Notes: a model not told the origin generated them from the sequence alone. A stretch of DNA of 64,000 bases from Prosthecobacter sp. SYSU 5D2 (GCF_039655865.1 NZ_JBBYXL010000012.1:173612-237611); one strand, 5' to 3'; counted from the first letter of the stretch, positions 1 to 8,637 are shown. Translations and numbers: made by a program.

Positions 1-635
1 GGGCCCGGTTTGTCCTCGACAAAAGTGCGCAGGAAATCCTCCATTTTCACCTCACCAATGAAGCAGATGCCCTGGCTGTCCTTCTTGTCCGCCGTCTTCA
101 GCCCCAGCTTCCGCGCCTGTTCCCGCAGCTCGGGTTTTAAAAGATGGCCGATTGGGAAACGGGCGATTTCCACCTGCTCCGGTTTCATCATCGCCAGGAA
201 ATAGGACTGGTCCTTGTTGCTGTCGGCACCGCGCAGGATGGATGAACCATTGCCTTTCCGGGCATAATGACCCGTGGCGATGGCGTCAAATCCGCGCTCC
301 TTGGCCCAATCCCACAGCACCCCGAATTTCATCTCACGGTTGCACATCACATCGGGGTTCGGCGTGATGCCGTCCTGGTATCCTTCCAACAGGTATTTCA
401 CCACCCGCTCCCGGTATTCGCGCATGAGGTTCACTACATGGAACTCAATGCCGAGCTGGACTGCCACCGCCTTTGCATCCACGATGTCCTCCTCCCAGGG
501 GCAATGGCCGATGATGTTCTCCTCATTGATCCAGTTCTTCATGTAGGCCCCCACCACTTCATGCCCCTCCTGCACCAGCAGCGCCGTTGCGACGCTGCTG
601 TCCACCCCTCCGGACATGGCTGCCAAAATCTTCAT
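1..635 (-). CDS. mnmA: tRNA-specific 2-thiouridylase MnmA (5' part; 3' end outside window)
   Basis: MnmA transfers sulfur to U34 of tRNA-Lys, -Glu and -Gln in the cytoplasm. Reading the minus strand from the ATG at 635 gives 211 codons that run off the left edge without a stop. The PP-loop ATP pyrophosphatase motif SGGVDSS lies at residues 8-14. The nucleophilic Cys98 is in [12 protein letters not shown] and the second, persulfide Cys191 is in [16 protein letters not shown] (121-126) and SNKDQSYFL (139-147) are also family motifs. An AGTAGG purine stretch sits just upstream of the ATG. The gene diverges from the thioredoxin-like gene at 744. The visible part is intact, and only the C-terminal beta-barrel region is missing because of the window edge. 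Identification is secure. Confidence 0.95.
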   Translation of the reverse strand, partial: MKILAAMSGGVDSSVATALLVQEGHEVVGAYMKNWINEENIIGHCPWEEDIVDAKAVAVQLGIEFHVVNLMREYRERVVKYLLEGYQDGITPNPDVMCNREMKFGVLWDWAKERGFDAIATGHYARKGNGSSILRGADSNKDQSYFLAMMKPEQVEIARFPIGHLLKPELREQARKLGLKTADKKDSQGICFIGEVKMEDFLRTFVEDKPG

Positions 636-718
636 GGGCCTACTTCGCATACGTCGCAGGCAGGCTCAAACCTCAAAACAGAGTTCCTTTGAAGCGCCAC
701 TTCTTGTTTGCAGTTCTT

Positions 719-724
719 TATAAT
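719..724 (+). promoter_or_regulatory. possible -10 box of the TlpA-like gene
   Basis: A perfect TATAAT lies 20 bases before the ATG at 744 in the 108-bp divergent region shared with mnmA. No good -35 hexamer is found 16-18 bases upstream, and the implied leader would be very short. It is a weak call. Confidence 0.25.
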
Positions 725-743
725 TACCATAAATTAGCCAATC

Positions 744-1826
744 ATGATGCGCTGCCTATTTCTCTGCCTCCTGCTGCTCAGCCTTTTGCCAGGCCTGGGT
801 GTTTATGCACAGACAGTGCTGACCACCGCTACGGCGCATGAGCAGATCCGCAGCATCATTGACAAATACGAAAACACCGTCCGCGCCAACACCCAAAAAA
901 TCATCGCGGCGACGACGGAAGAGGAAAAGGCCCGATACCGCTCCTCGGTGCCCAGTGCCGCGCCTTATGCCAGCCAGGTGCTGGCAGTCGTTCAAGCGCA
1001 TCCGACAGATCCGGGCAGCGTCACAGGTGTCACCTGGCTCATCACCCAGGCAGCGGCCTTCCCAGAGTCGGAAACCGCCCTTGAACTGCTGGCCACCACC
1101 CATTCCGCCAGTGCCGGCATCGCCCCGGCAGTCAAAGCCCTGGAATTCCGCCCGCTGGAAAAGGCCGGTCCCATCCTGGAGACGATCCGCCAGAAAAACC
1201 CGCATTCTGAGGAAAAAGCCGCCGCCTTGTATGCCCTGGGCATGCTGCACTTCCGGCGTTTTGACGCCGCCCTCAGCCCGGCCGAGGCAGAAGTTTCCAA
1301 ACAGATCTCCATGGACTGTTTTCAGGAAATCATCGCCAGTTACGGCGACGTGAAAATCCAGGGTTTCCCCATTGCCGACCAGGCCGGGCGGATGCTTTTT
1401 GAGATGAGCAGCCTCTCCGTGGGCAGCATCACACCGGAGATTGAAGGCACAGATCTGGACGGCCAGACCTTTAAACTGAGCGACTATCGCGGGCAGCATG
1501 TCGTGCTGGTTTTCTGGGGCGGCTGGTGCCACGCCTGCCACGGTCTGCTACCGCAGGTGAACCAGTTCGTCACCGAGATGAAGACGGCTGGCAAACCGGT
1601 CACCGTGCTCGGCATCAATACCGACATCCCGGACGAGGCCAAAAAAGCATGCACCGACTACCAGGTGAATTTCCGCAACTGGTCCGATGGCACCACCTCC
1701 GGCCCCATCACCAGTCTTTTTAATCTTCGGAATTTCCCCACGCTTTACCTGATCGGCCCGGATGGGAAAATTTTGCTCAAACAGACGGGCCTGGAAGCCA
1801 TTCGGGAAAAATTGAAAGCGCTGTAA
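744..1826 (+). CDS. exported TlpA/redoxin-like thioredoxin-fold protein
   Basis: This is a 360-aa protein with an N-terminal signal peptide (MMRCLFLCLLLLSLLPGLGVYAQ), an alpha-helical middle region (about 30-220) and a C-terminal AhpC/TSA-redoxin domain (about 225-358). The domain carries the redox pair WCHAC (C262, C265) in FWGGWCHACHGLLP, followed by the expected NFPTLYLIGPDG segment with the cis-proline. It most likely acts as a periplasmic disulfide reductase or oxidoreductase in envelope thiol chemistry. The long helical N-terminal region before the redoxin domain is common in Verrucomicrobia and Planctomycetes proteins and has no assigned role. The start could be 744 or the second Met at 747. 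The gene is convergent with the lipoprotein gene ending at 1846. Confidence 0.8.
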   Translation: MMRCLFLCLLLLSLLPGLGVYAQTVLTTATAHEQIRSIIDKYENTVRANTQKIIAATTEEEKARYRSSVPSAAPYASQVLAVVQAHPTDPGSVTGVTWLITQAAAFPESETALELLATTHSASAGIAPAVKALEFRPLEKAGPILETIRQKNPHSEEKAAALYALGMLHFRRFDAALSPAEAEVSKQISMDCFQEIIASYGDVKIQGFPIADQAGRMLFEMSSLSVGSITPEIEGTDLDGQTFKLSDYRGQHVVLVFWGGWCHACHGLLPQVNQFVTEMKTAGKPVTVLGINTDIPDEAKKACTDYQVNFRNWSDGTTSGPITSLFNLRNFPTLYLIGPDGKILLKQTGLEAIREKLKAL

Positions 1827-1845
1827 AGCCGCTCCAATCTTCTTT

Positions 1846-2409
1846 TTACCGAAGCCCTGCTTTCAGACCGGCAAGCGCCGCCTGGGTCACTGCGTGTGAG
1901 TATCCGGCCTGAATCAGGGCCGCTCTCGCCGCAGCAAGCACCTGGTCAGGTTCGTGATCCCGTCGCGTGATGGACAATGCAGCCAGCATCTTCTGCCCTA
2001 AATCATCCAGCGCGGGCCGGACATCCTTGGCGAGATCGGGCAAAGGGTGAGCACTCGCATCGCCCCGAGGATGCGTGGCCAGCCACTCGTTTTGGAAGAC
2101 CTTGGCTGCCTCCATCTGGCCGTCAAAAAAGGAGCGGACTGCCTCTGGCGGCAGCTCATGCGAGGCAGCCTGTTTTTCCATGGCAGCGAGTAATTCGGCT
2201 TCGCGTTTCGGGTCCGTCACGGGCAGTGACCTGGCCTGCTTGACCCTGGCCACTTCATCCATCCAGCCCAGTCTTTCGACAATTAATGGCGGCAGGTCAC
2301 CTGAGGATTTTGAACCAGGAGTTACGGTGTGAGTTGCACACCCCGACAGCAGCAGGAGCATCAGGCCACAAGCAAGATGAGGAAGCCGTTTCAACATGGC
2401 GGTGCTCAT
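1846..2409 (-). CDS. exported chorismate mutase-like lipoprotein (AroQ gamma type)
   Basis: This 187-aa protein has a lipoprotein signal ending in LLLLSGC, so it should be lipid-anchored outside the cytoplasm. The mature part resembles secreted AroQ-gamma chorismate mutases. ERLGWMDEVARVKQARSLPV, followed by DPKREAELL, aligns with the family region that supplies the Arg, Lys and Arg active-site residues. FFDGQMEAAKVFQNEWL supplies the family Glu. DDLGQKMLAAL matches the last helix but has Lys where the M. tuberculosis enzyme has Arg. The family converts chorismate to prephenate. The ATG overlaps the TGA of the upstream small ORF (ATGA), which supports this start and joint transcription, although an internal Met (MLKRL) would give the same signal peptide. 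Function is inferred from the pattern, not alignment. Confidence 0.7.
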   Translation of the reverse strand: MSTAMLKRLPHLACGLMLLLLSGCATHTVTPGSKSSGDLPPLIVERLGWMDEVARVKQARSLPVTDPKREAELLAAMEKQAASHELPPEAVRSFFDGQMEAAKVFQNEWLATHPRGDASAHPLPDLAKDVRPALDDLGQKMLAALSITRRDHEPDQVLAAARAALIQAGYSHAVTQAALAGLKAGLR

Positions 2410-2594
2410 GCCTGCTTTTCTTGGACCTCCGTCGGCAATGGCTCTGCCGGAGGTGTGACAGCCACGGTTTTCTTGAGTTTTGGCGCAGGCTTCTGGCCAG
2501 GGATAAACCCGGCGTCCTTGTTCCCCCTGCCTTTGGTGGCATTACCGCTTTTAAAAGGGCGTGGCGGTTTGTTGGTTTGTTTCTGGCTCTTCAT
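2406..2594 (-). CDS. small basic Lys/Pro-rich hypothetical protein
   Basis: This 62-aa ORF begins at the ATG at 2594 (MKSQKQTNKPPRPFKSG...). It is rich in Lys, Pro and Gly, has no hydrophobic segment, and is probably disordered. Its TGA overlaps the start of the chorismate-mutase-like lipoprotein by ATGA, suggesting translational coupling. I recognise no family. The same frame is open upstream to 2870 but runs opposite the L,D-transpeptidase gene, so that extension is not credible. It could also be a chance open stretch; the overlap is the main support. Confidence 0.45.
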   Translation of the reverse strand: MKSQKQTNKPPRPFKSGNATKGRGNKDAGFIPGQKPAPKLKKTVAVTPPAEPLPTEVQEKQA

Positions 2595-2700
2595 TGATTC
2601 GTGGTCAGCAATACAGGCGCATCGTTGTGGAGATTGGCGGGATTGGCAAATGCAAGATCGAGGCAGGGCCAGCGCATGGGGCAGAAACGAATAACTGCAC

Positions 2701-3846
2701 ATGCAACTGTCCTTCCGTAAAGCGCTCCTGGCATCCCTCCTGTTCAGCCCGTTCCTGATGTCCGCTGCTGGGGAGGAAAAAGAAACCTCATCTCCCGACG
2801 ATGCCCAATTGATGAAAGCCACAACGCAGCTCCAGGTTTTTCTGGATCGCGCCAACTTTGGTCCGGGCAAGATTGACGGTCATTACGGTGGGTTTACCAG
2901 CAAGGCGCTCGCCCTCTATCGTGAGTCCCAGGGCAAGCCAGTGCTGAAAGAAAGCAAGGATGCCGGGCAGAATGACAAGACTGCGGAGGATGAAAAGAAG
3001 AAAGCCCGCCAACCCCTTCCCGATCTCCAGGATCTGGACCTCTCCAGCGTTGATCCAGTCTTTATTGAATACAAGGTCACCGAAGCGGATGCCAGGATGG
3101 TAGGCGAACTTCCGAAAGAAGTACCGGACAAGGCCAGGCTAAAGTGGATCCCTTATGCCACCCTGCCGGAAGCCATCGCTGAAAAGTTCCATAGCGACCT
3201 GGATTTCCTGGAGGAGCTAAATCCGGGCAAGCTGGCGGCGCTGAAGGCAGGCGATACATTGAAGGTACCCAATGTGGAGCCCTTTGACATGAATGCAGTC
3301 AAGGACATGCCTTTGCTGGACCTGGCCGATCAGGATAAAAAAGACGTCGAGGCAGCCCCAAAGGACAGAGACAAAAAAGAGCCCTCAACCGAGGACTCGA
3401 TCAAGGACGAAAAAGGCGGGAACGGCGCGCTTAAACCGGACGAAATCTCCGTGACGGTTGAAGGCAGCGACAGCATGCTGCATCTCCATGAAAAGGGCAA
3501 ACTTGTCGCTGCCTTTCCGGTCACCATCGGTTCCGCTCAGACCGAGTCCCCGCAGGGCGAATGGAAGATCAAGGGCATCGCCCGCCTGCCCGACTTCCGC
3601 TATGACAAATCCTTCCTCAAAACCGGCGAGCGCAGCGATGACACCTACCTGCTGCAACCCGGCCCCAACAACCCCGTCGGCGCCGTCTGGATCGCGCTCA
3701 ACAAAAGCGGCATCGGCCTGCACGGCACGGATGATCCGGACAGCATCGGCCGCAGTGCCAGCCACGGCTGTGTCAGGCTGGCCAACTGGGACATCGCCCG
3801 CCTGGCCTCCCGCCTGCGCGCCGGGGTGGCAGTGACCATCCGCTAA
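2701..3846 (+). CDS. L,D-transpeptidase (YkuD domain) with peptidoglycan-binding N-terminus
   Basis: This is a 381-aa exported protein with a signal peptide ending near MSAAG (20-24). Residues 36-75 look like a peptidoglycan-binding helical repeat (LQVFLDRANFGPGKIDGHYG). A middle domain (about 118-195) contains a LysM-like ending, LKAGDTLKVPNVEPF. A charged linker (208-245) precedes the YkuD domain (about 248-381). The catalytic motif is complete: H341 in LHGTDD, then S354-H355-G356-C357-V-R-L. The family forms 3-3 cross-links in peptidoglycan or attaches lipoproteins to it, in the periplasm. The gene is divergent from the small-ORF/chorismate-mutase pair. A paralogue with the same architecture but a destroyed active site lies at 45864-47354. 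Confidence 0.9.
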   Translation: MQLSFRKALLASLLFSPFLMSAAGEEKETSSPDDAQLMKATTQLQVFLDRANFGPGKIDGHYGGFTSKALALYRESQGKPVLKESKDAGQNDKTAEDEKKKARQPLPDLQDLDLSSVDPVFIEYKVTEADARMVGELPKEVPDKARLKWIPYATLPEAIAEKFHSDLDFLEELNPGKLAALKAGDTLKVPNVEPFDMNAVKDMPLLDLADQDKKDVEAAPKDRDKKEPSTEDSIKDEKGGNGALKPDEISVTVEGSDSMLHLHEKGKLVAAFPVTIGSAQTESPQGEWKIKGIARLPDFRYDKSFLKTGERSDDTYLLQPGPNNPVGAVWIALNKSGIGLHGTDDPDSIGRSASHGCVRLANWDIARLASRLRAGVAVTIR

Positions 3847-3876
3847 CTAATAATGCGACAAAGAACAGGACCCCGG

Positions 3877-4587
3877 TCAGGCCCCCTGCTTCTTTTTGGC
3901 AGGTTTCGCCGCCTTGGGGCTCTTGGTCGCCGCACCCGTGGAAGAGCGGTCCGTCCCCTGAATCCGGGCCAGAACTTTCTTCGCATAGCTGCTGCTCTGC
4001 TCAGGCGTCATGTTCGGCTGCTTGTCCAGTTGCGACTTCACCAGGGACTTGAACTGTCCCCGCGCCTCCGGGGACAGGGACGAATACAACTTCTTCCCGT
4101 CCTTCCCCAGCAAGGAAGTCGTCGAGAGCTTGCTGTCCTTATTCGGCACACCGCCACCGGCCAGCCGGCTCATTTTGCCCTCCTTCTTGCCACCCTGGGG
4201 AGAGACCTCCTGCCCATGATAATGCATCGTGATGGACTCCGGCCCGACGGTCATCTCGATCTGGGTATTGATGAGATCCGTCCCGGCCACCGCCCCGGTC
4301 AGCCGCCAGCCCAGGGCATTCGGCTCCTCAAAGACCAGCACCGTCTCCTTGGTCATCTTGTTATACACCGTAGCCACCGGCCGCCCGTCCACATACGCAA
4401 TGCTCGTGAGCTGAAGCGAATCCTCCAGGCTCACATACCGGCTGAAAGGCGAGTTGGCGATGAGCCCCTCAGCAAACTGCCCGTCCACCGGCTGCGGCAG
4501 GTCCGGGTCGCCCGCAACATACGGTTCCACGGCCATCAGGCTGGAGGTTATAAAAAGGAGTATGCCAAGGCATGGAAGTATCTTCAT
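3877..4587 (-). CDS. secreted hypothetical protein with basic C-terminal tail
   Basis: This is a 236-aa protein from the ATG at 4587. That start is chosen because it immediately precedes a signal peptide (MKILPCLGILLFITSSLMA), whereas the frame upstream encodes polar sequence. The mature protein has a globular part (about 20-110), a Ser/Lys-rich middle (SLSPEARGQFKSLVKSQLD, then MTPEQSSSYAKKVLARI) and an Ala/Lys/Pro tail (KSPKAAKPAKKKQGA). I recognise no family. The periplasmic or extracellular location is inferred from the signal. It is convergent with the L,D-transpeptidase, with 30 bp between their stops. Confidence 0.65.
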   Translation of the reverse strand: MKILPCLGILLFITSSLMAVEPYVAGDPDLPQPVDGQFAEGLIANSPFSRYVSLEDSLQLTSIAYVDGRPVATVYNKMTKETVLVFEEPNALGWRLTGAVAGTDLINTQIEMTVGPESITMHYHGQEVSPQGGKKEGKMSRLAGGGVPNKDSKLSTTSLLGKDGKKLYSSLSPEARGQFKSLVKSQLDKQPNMTPEQSSSYAKKVLARIQGTDRSSTGAATKSPKAAKPAKKKQGA

Positions 4588-4682
4588 CGAAGGGGTGCAC
4601 TGAAAACGCTGGAAAACCTCCCGTCTATCATCCCCCCCGGCTCCTTCCAATCACCGGTTGCCGCCGATAAAGGCCAGCCCGT

Positions 4683-5024
4683 CTATACCGTGACTTTTTT
4701 GACAAAGCAGGCCTTCAGGGCAATGGCCAGCCCGTCCATCTTGCAGGAGATCTCATGGTCGCCATCCACCAGCCGGATGGGTTTGGACTTGGTGCCCACC
4801 TTGAGCACCTGGGAGGTGCCACCCAGCTTGAGGTCCTTGATCATGGCCACGATGTCCCCATCGGCCAGCACATGGCCATACGCATCCTTCACCACGCGTG
4901 CAGCCTCAGGTGCTTCGGCCTCCGTCTCATGCGGCCATTCGTGACCGCAGGTGGCACATTCATATCGTTCAGCGTGATCCAAAATCTCTTCCATCTCGCA
5001 CATCGGGCAGGCAGCATTGCTCAT
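4683..5024 (-). CDS. yjdM: PhnA/YjdM family zinc-ribbon protein
   Basis: This is a 113-aa protein from the ATG at 5024 (MSNAACPMCEM). An N-terminal zinc ribbon has two Cys pairs, CPMC and CATC. The PhnA/YjdM core follows, with VVKDAYGHVLADGDIVAMIK and the terminal DGLAIALKACFVKKV. Length and motif order match the family, which was linked historically to alkylphosphonate genes; its biochemical role is unsettled. There is no phosphonate operon nearby. A Met 11 codons upstream (5057) is possible, but the chosen start matches the family N-terminus. Confidence 0.85.
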   Translation of the reverse strand: MSNAACPMCEMEEILDHAERYECATCGHEWPHETEAEAPEAARVVKDAYGHVLADGDIVAMIKDLKLGGTSQVLKVGTKSKPIRLVDGDHEISCKMDGLAIALKACFVKKVTV

Positions 5025-5095
5025 GGAACACAGGTGAAAGCTGCTTGCGGCAGACACAAGTCCTCACTTGTCTTTCTCGGCCCTCTTTTTGCCGA

Positions 5096-5677
5096 TCAGA
5101 GACTGCGGGCGATGTCACGCGCCAGGCGGCCCAGGGCTTCGTTCATGGCTGAGATGCGACCGGTCATGGGGGGCAATGTCGGAGTGATAAGGACGACGGT
5201 GCGGAAGCTGCGGAAGGCGACATCGGATCCCCTGACCGGCTGCACCCGCCAGGTGCATTCCAGGATCATGCTACCAGTGGCATCGGGATCAAACTGGGCG
5301 ATGCGGAGCTCCAGCAGACCGGTATAATCCAGGGAGATGAAGTCCCCCACCGGAAGGATAGAGGTGGATCCTGTCAGGCGGCTGAGATTGGCGGCGGTGA
5401 CGCGGGCGATGCCTGAATCCAGAGGCTCCGACCAGAGGGTGTTGTCCTGGATCTTGATGGCTCCGGTGCCATCGCGGGTGACGATCTGCTGGCGGTCAAG
5501 GTAGGCCGGAAGGGCAGGCCGGGCAATCGCGAGGGAAGGCCTGGATGAATGGCCGGCGCGGTAGGGCACGGCAGGGTCCAGGAGATGCCGTGAGGCGGGG
5601 TCCTTCACCGGCTTGAGGGTGCTGCAGGAGAGCAGCGCGAAGGGCAGGCAGAGAAGCAGGAGTAGCCGGGAATTCAT
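5096..5677 (-). CDS. PqiC/ABC-type transport auxiliary lipoprotein
   Basis: This is a 193-aa lipoprotein whose signal ends LLSCS (Cys18). It has the layout of PqiC-type auxiliary proteins: an early line of basic residues and prolines (SLAIARPALPAYLDRQQIV), then WSEPLDSGIARVTAANLSRL, and a late beta-strand pair around LECTWRVQPV. These proteins partner with MCE-domain lipid transporters at the outer membrane. It is the last gene of a four-gene minus-strand operon. Its ATG overlaps the stop of the MCE gene by 4 nt (5674-5677), which implies coupling. Confidence 0.75.
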   Translation of the reverse strand: MNSRLLLLLCLPFALLSCSTLKPVKDPASRHLLDPAVPYRAGHSSRPSLAIARPALPAYLDRQQIVTRDGTGAIKIQDNTLWSEPLDSGIARVTAANLSRLTGSTSILPVGDFISLDYTGLLELRIAQFDPDATGSMILECTWRVQPVRGSDVAFRSFRTVVLITPTLPPMTGRISAMNEALGRLARDIARSL

Positions 5678-6684
5678 TGGGGTTGTTCCTTGCCCATGAG
5701 CAGGGCGTTGGGATTGCGTTTGAGGTCGTTGGCCAGTTCTTTGATGGCGCGGGCGGCGCGCTCGGTTTCCATGAGCACGTCTTGCAGCCGCATCAGCACC
5801 GGGCCGCGCGGATTGGCCACCTTGGAGACTTCCGCCCCCACTTCTTCGATCCTGCTGAGGCTTTCGGTCGCCTTGTCCGCCACCCGGGAAAAATCTTCCA
5901 GCAGCGGATCAACGCCATTATTGACCTTCACTGTCAGCGCTTTGAATTCCACCAGGGCCTCATCCAGATTGGCGATGGCGTTGTTCAGCTTCTCATTGCC
6001 AGTGATGGCCTGGATGTCTTCGGTGATGGCGATGATATTGTCGCTGATGCCCTTGGCATTGAGGTCGTCAAGCTGTTTGCGGGCGCTTTCGAGCACGCCG
6101 CGCATGTCTTTGGCGATGCCATCGAGGTCCAGGGCGTTGATCTTTTTCAGACCGTCGGCGACGCCGGCGATAAGCTCATCAATCTCCGTGGCGGTGGTCG
6201 GGACCATGGGGTAGTTGCCAATGGTCGGGCCGTTATAGACGAATCCAGGGACGTCGGGGGTGATGTCGAACTCGATGTACAACAGGCCAGTCAGCAGGCT
6301 CTGCTGTTTCATACCGGCACGCAGGCCACCGTCCACGGCGCGTTGCACGCCTTCGCGGGTGGCAAAGTCAATGCTTAAACCCGATGTGGAACCGATGGCC
6401 TTGAGGTTCTTTTCCGAAAGCTCGACGACGACAGGGATGATCTTGCGGTTCTTCTCCGTATCCACCAGCACGTTGATGGAATAGACGCTGCCGATGCGTA
6501 CGCCGCCGAAGCGCACATCCGAGCCGACCATGAGGCCGATGGCGCTTTTGTCAAAATGCAGCAGGATGCGATGAGAGCGCTCAAAGTATTTGCCTGCACC
6601 GAAGAGCACGACGGCAGCCCCAACGAGGATGAGGCCCACCAGGGTGAAGGCCCCGATGAGGGTGGGATTGGCTTTCTGGCTCAT
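5674..6684 (-). CDS. mlaD: MlaD/MCE-domain lipid transport protein
   Basis: This is a 336-aa protein with one N-terminal membrane helix (about 10-30) and a single MCE domain (about 38-115) showing the family motif GLMVGSDVRFGGVRIGSV. The C-terminal half is helical and probably coiled-coil (about 150-320). MCE proteins form periplasmic rings or tubes that carry phospholipids between membranes. The gene lies 12 bp after the ATPase gene and overlaps the auxiliary lipoprotein gene. The long helical tail resembles single-MCE proteins that build a tube or needle, so this may not be a minimal E. coli-type MlaD. The symbol is given by family, not by proven orthology. Confidence 0.85.
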   Translation of the reverse strand: MSQKANPTLIGAFTLVGLILVGAAVVLFGAGKYFERSHRILLHFDKSAIGLMVGSDVRFGGVRIGSVYSINVLVDTEKNRKIIPVVVELSEKNLKAIGSTSGLSIDFATREGVQRAVDGGLRAGMKQQSLLTGLLYIEFDITPDVPGFVYNGPTIGNYPMVPTTATEIDELIAGVADGLKKINALDLDGIAKDMRGVLESARKQLDDLNAKGISDNIIAITEDIQAITGNEKLNNAIANLDEALVEFKALTVKVNNGVDPLLEDFSRVADKATESLSRIEEVGAEVSKVANPRGPVLMRLQDVLMETERAARAIKELANDLKRNPNALLMGKEQPQ

Positions 6685-6696
6685 GAATAAAGAGGG

Positions 6697-7482
6697 CTAA
6701 GGGGATGGGGCGGCAGGTTCGGCACCACGGTTCAAAAACAGCCGCACGGCCGGGTTGTCCGAATGGTCTTTGAGTTCGGACGGATTGCCGACGGCACCCT
6801 GCGTGCGGGTTTCAGTATCGAGGAAGATGCAGTTGTTGGCGATGGCAAAGATACTGGCCAGCTCATGGGTGACGATGACCACGGTGGAGCCCAGGCTGTC
6901 CCTCAGGCGCAAAATCAGATCGTCCAGGCGGCGGGAGCTCAGCGGATCCAGCCCGGCCCCTGGTTCGTCCAGGAACAGGATGTCAGGGTCCAGCGCCATG
7001 GCGCGGGCGATGCCGGCGCGTTTGTTCATTCCGCCGCTGACCTGGCTGGGATAGAAGTCCTCATAGCCGGAGAGCCCGACAAGGGCGAGCTTGTAAGAAA
7101 CCAGTTCCCGGACGGCCTTGGCCGGCATCTGGGTAAATTCCTCCAGCGGCAGAGCAATGTTTTCGGCCAGGGTGAGCGAGGACCAGAGGGCACCGGACTG
7201 ATACATGACACCAAACCGGCGGATGAACTTTTCCCGCTGCTCCGCTTTCGCCGCGGTGAAGTTTTCGCCATCGTAATAGACCTCCCCTTTGGCGGGCTCG
7301 CGCAGGCCGATGAGGTGGCGCAGGAGCGTGCTTTTGCCACAGCCGCTGCCGCCCATGATGACAAAAATATCGCGCTCATTGATGTCAAAATTGAGGTCCT
7401 TCATCACCACAAAGGAGCCATAGGCCATGGTCAGATCCCGGATGGCGATCTTGGCTTTGGGTTCTGGTGAAGGGGCGGACAT
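6697..7482 (-). CDS. mlaF: Mla-type ABC transporter ATP-binding protein
   Basis: This is a 261-aa ABC ATPase. Walker A is GGSGCGKST (44-52), the signature is VSGGMNKRAGIARA (148-161), and Walker B is ILFLDEPGAGLDP (168-180) with the catalytic Glu173. The switch His is in VIVTHELAS. The SGGMNKRAGIARA variant of the ABC signature is typical of MlaF-type lipid ABC ATPases. It should power lipid movement by the MlaE-like permease encoded 3 bp upstream (7486), together with the MCE protein encoded downstream. Confidence 0.92.
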   Translation of the reverse strand: MSAPSPEPKAKIAIRDLTMAYGSFVVMKDLNFDINERDIFVIMGGSGCGKSTLLRHLIGLREPAKGEVYYDGENFTAAKAEQREKFIRRFGVMYQSGALWSSLTLAENIALPLEEFTQMPAKAVRELVSYKLALVGLSGYEDFYPSQVSGGMNKRAGIARAMALDPDILFLDEPGAGLDPLSSRRLDDLILRLRDSLGSTVVIVTHELASIFAIANNCIFLDTETRTQGAVGNPSELKDHSDNPAVRLFLNRGAEPAAPSP

Positions 7483-7485
7483 GAA

Positions 7486-8637
7486 TCAGATGTCGAGGAG
7501 GGTAAAGATGGCCGCAAAGCCGGAGTCCATGATAATGATGGACGTGATGGAGATGACCACGGCGCGGGTCGTGGCCTGGCCGACTGCGGCGGAGGAATTG
7601 CCTGCCTCCATGCCCTGCATGCAGCCGCTGATGGCGATGGCCGCTGCGAAGAAGAAGCTTTTGAAAACCCCTAAAAAGGCCGTGGTCAGCGTGATGGCCC
7701 CGACGGTCTGGGTCCAATAGAGCACAGGAGGAATGCCGACTGCGGCACCGACCAGCATGCCGCCGAGGATGCCGATGATGTTCGCATACACCGTCAGCAC
7801 CGGCAGCATCAGCAAAAGCGCCAGCAGACGCGGCAGGACCAGGAAATCAAAAGCGTTAAGGCCAAAGGTGCGCAGGGCATCAATCTCCTCATTGGCCTTC
7901 ATGCTGCCGAGGTGCGCGGCAAAGGCGGCCCCGGTGCGCCCGCTCATGATGATGCCCGTCATAACCACGCCCATCTCCCGCACCATGGCAATGCCCACGA
8001 GGTCGGCCACGAAGATGTTGGCACCAAAGTTGGTAAGCTGAACATTGCCCACAAAAGCCAAAATCAGGCCGATGAGGAAGCTGATGAGCGAGACGATGGG
8101 CAGCGCCTCAATGCCGCACTGCTGCACCGTCATCCAAAAATCACTGCGGCGGAACCGCGCCCTGCCTGTGAAGTAGCGTCCCAGGGAAAGAATGGATTCA
8201 CCCACAAACGTGGCCATGCCCTTGATCCCTCTCCAGACAGCAAGCGTCACTTTGCCCAGTTCTTTCAGGTCGGAATGGTCAGCGGACTTCGTCTTGGCAT
8301 CGCTGCGCTCAGGCACGGCCAGGGCCAGTTCCATCAGGCCGGTCAAATTATCCGGCAGACCCGCCAGGGCCTTCTTAATGTCGTTTTTGTCTTCCGTTTT
8401 TATGTCTTTCTGGTCAGCGCTTTTCCTCAGCGTCGCCAGCAGGAATGCCGGCAGGGTGGAATCAAAGCTGCCTAGGGAGCCTGTTTCGTAGCGGTCAGGC
8501 CAGCGGTCGGGGGCCTCACCTTCCAGCTTCACCTCCGGTCCCTCACGGCTCCAGTCCCCGGAAAGAGCCAGGACATGGGCGTCCCCATCCTGGGACCAGG
8601 AAGCAAGAGGTGGAGAAGAGGCGTCAGCTTGACTCAC
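7486..8637 (-). CDS. mlaE: MlaE-type lipid ABC permease fused to an N-terminal STAS-like domain
   Basis: This is a 383-aa protein and the first gene of the lipid-transport operon. Residues 14-105 form a STAS-like domain (VLALSGDW, then LGSFDSTLPAFLLATL), followed by a charged linker (108-125). The MlaE/TIGR00056 permease (about 135-383) has several membrane helices and the conserved cytoplasmic loop GRTGAAFAAHLGSMKANEEI. In E. coli the STAS protein (MlaB) is separate; here it appears fused. No separate mlaB- or mlaC-like gene is present. The gene is divergent from plsX, with 192 bp between the starts. Confidence 0.9.
   Translation of the reverse strand: MSQADASSPPLASWSQDGDAHVLALSGDWSREGPEVKLEGEAPDRWPDRYETGSLGSFDSTLPAFLLATLRKSADQKDIKTEDKNDIKKALAGLPDNLTGLMELALAVPERSDAKTKSADHSDLKELGKVTLAVWRGIKGMATFVGESILSLGRYFTGRARFRRSDFWMTVQQCGIEALPIVSLISFLIGLILAFVGNVQLTNFGANIFVADLVGIAMVREMGVVMTGIIMSGRTGAAFAAHLGSMKANEEIDALRTFGLNAFDFLVLPRLLALLLMLPVLTVYANIIGILGGMLVGAAVGIPPVLYWTQTVGAITLTTAFLGVFKSFFFAAAIAISGCMQGMEAGNSSAAVGQATTRAVVISITSIIIMDSGFAAIFTLLDI

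Noticed and set aside
3853..4944. 363-aa plus-strand frame spanning the secreted hypothetical and the PhnA gene
   Set aside because: It is antisense to two supported genes and is Arg/His/Gln/Leu-rich noise.
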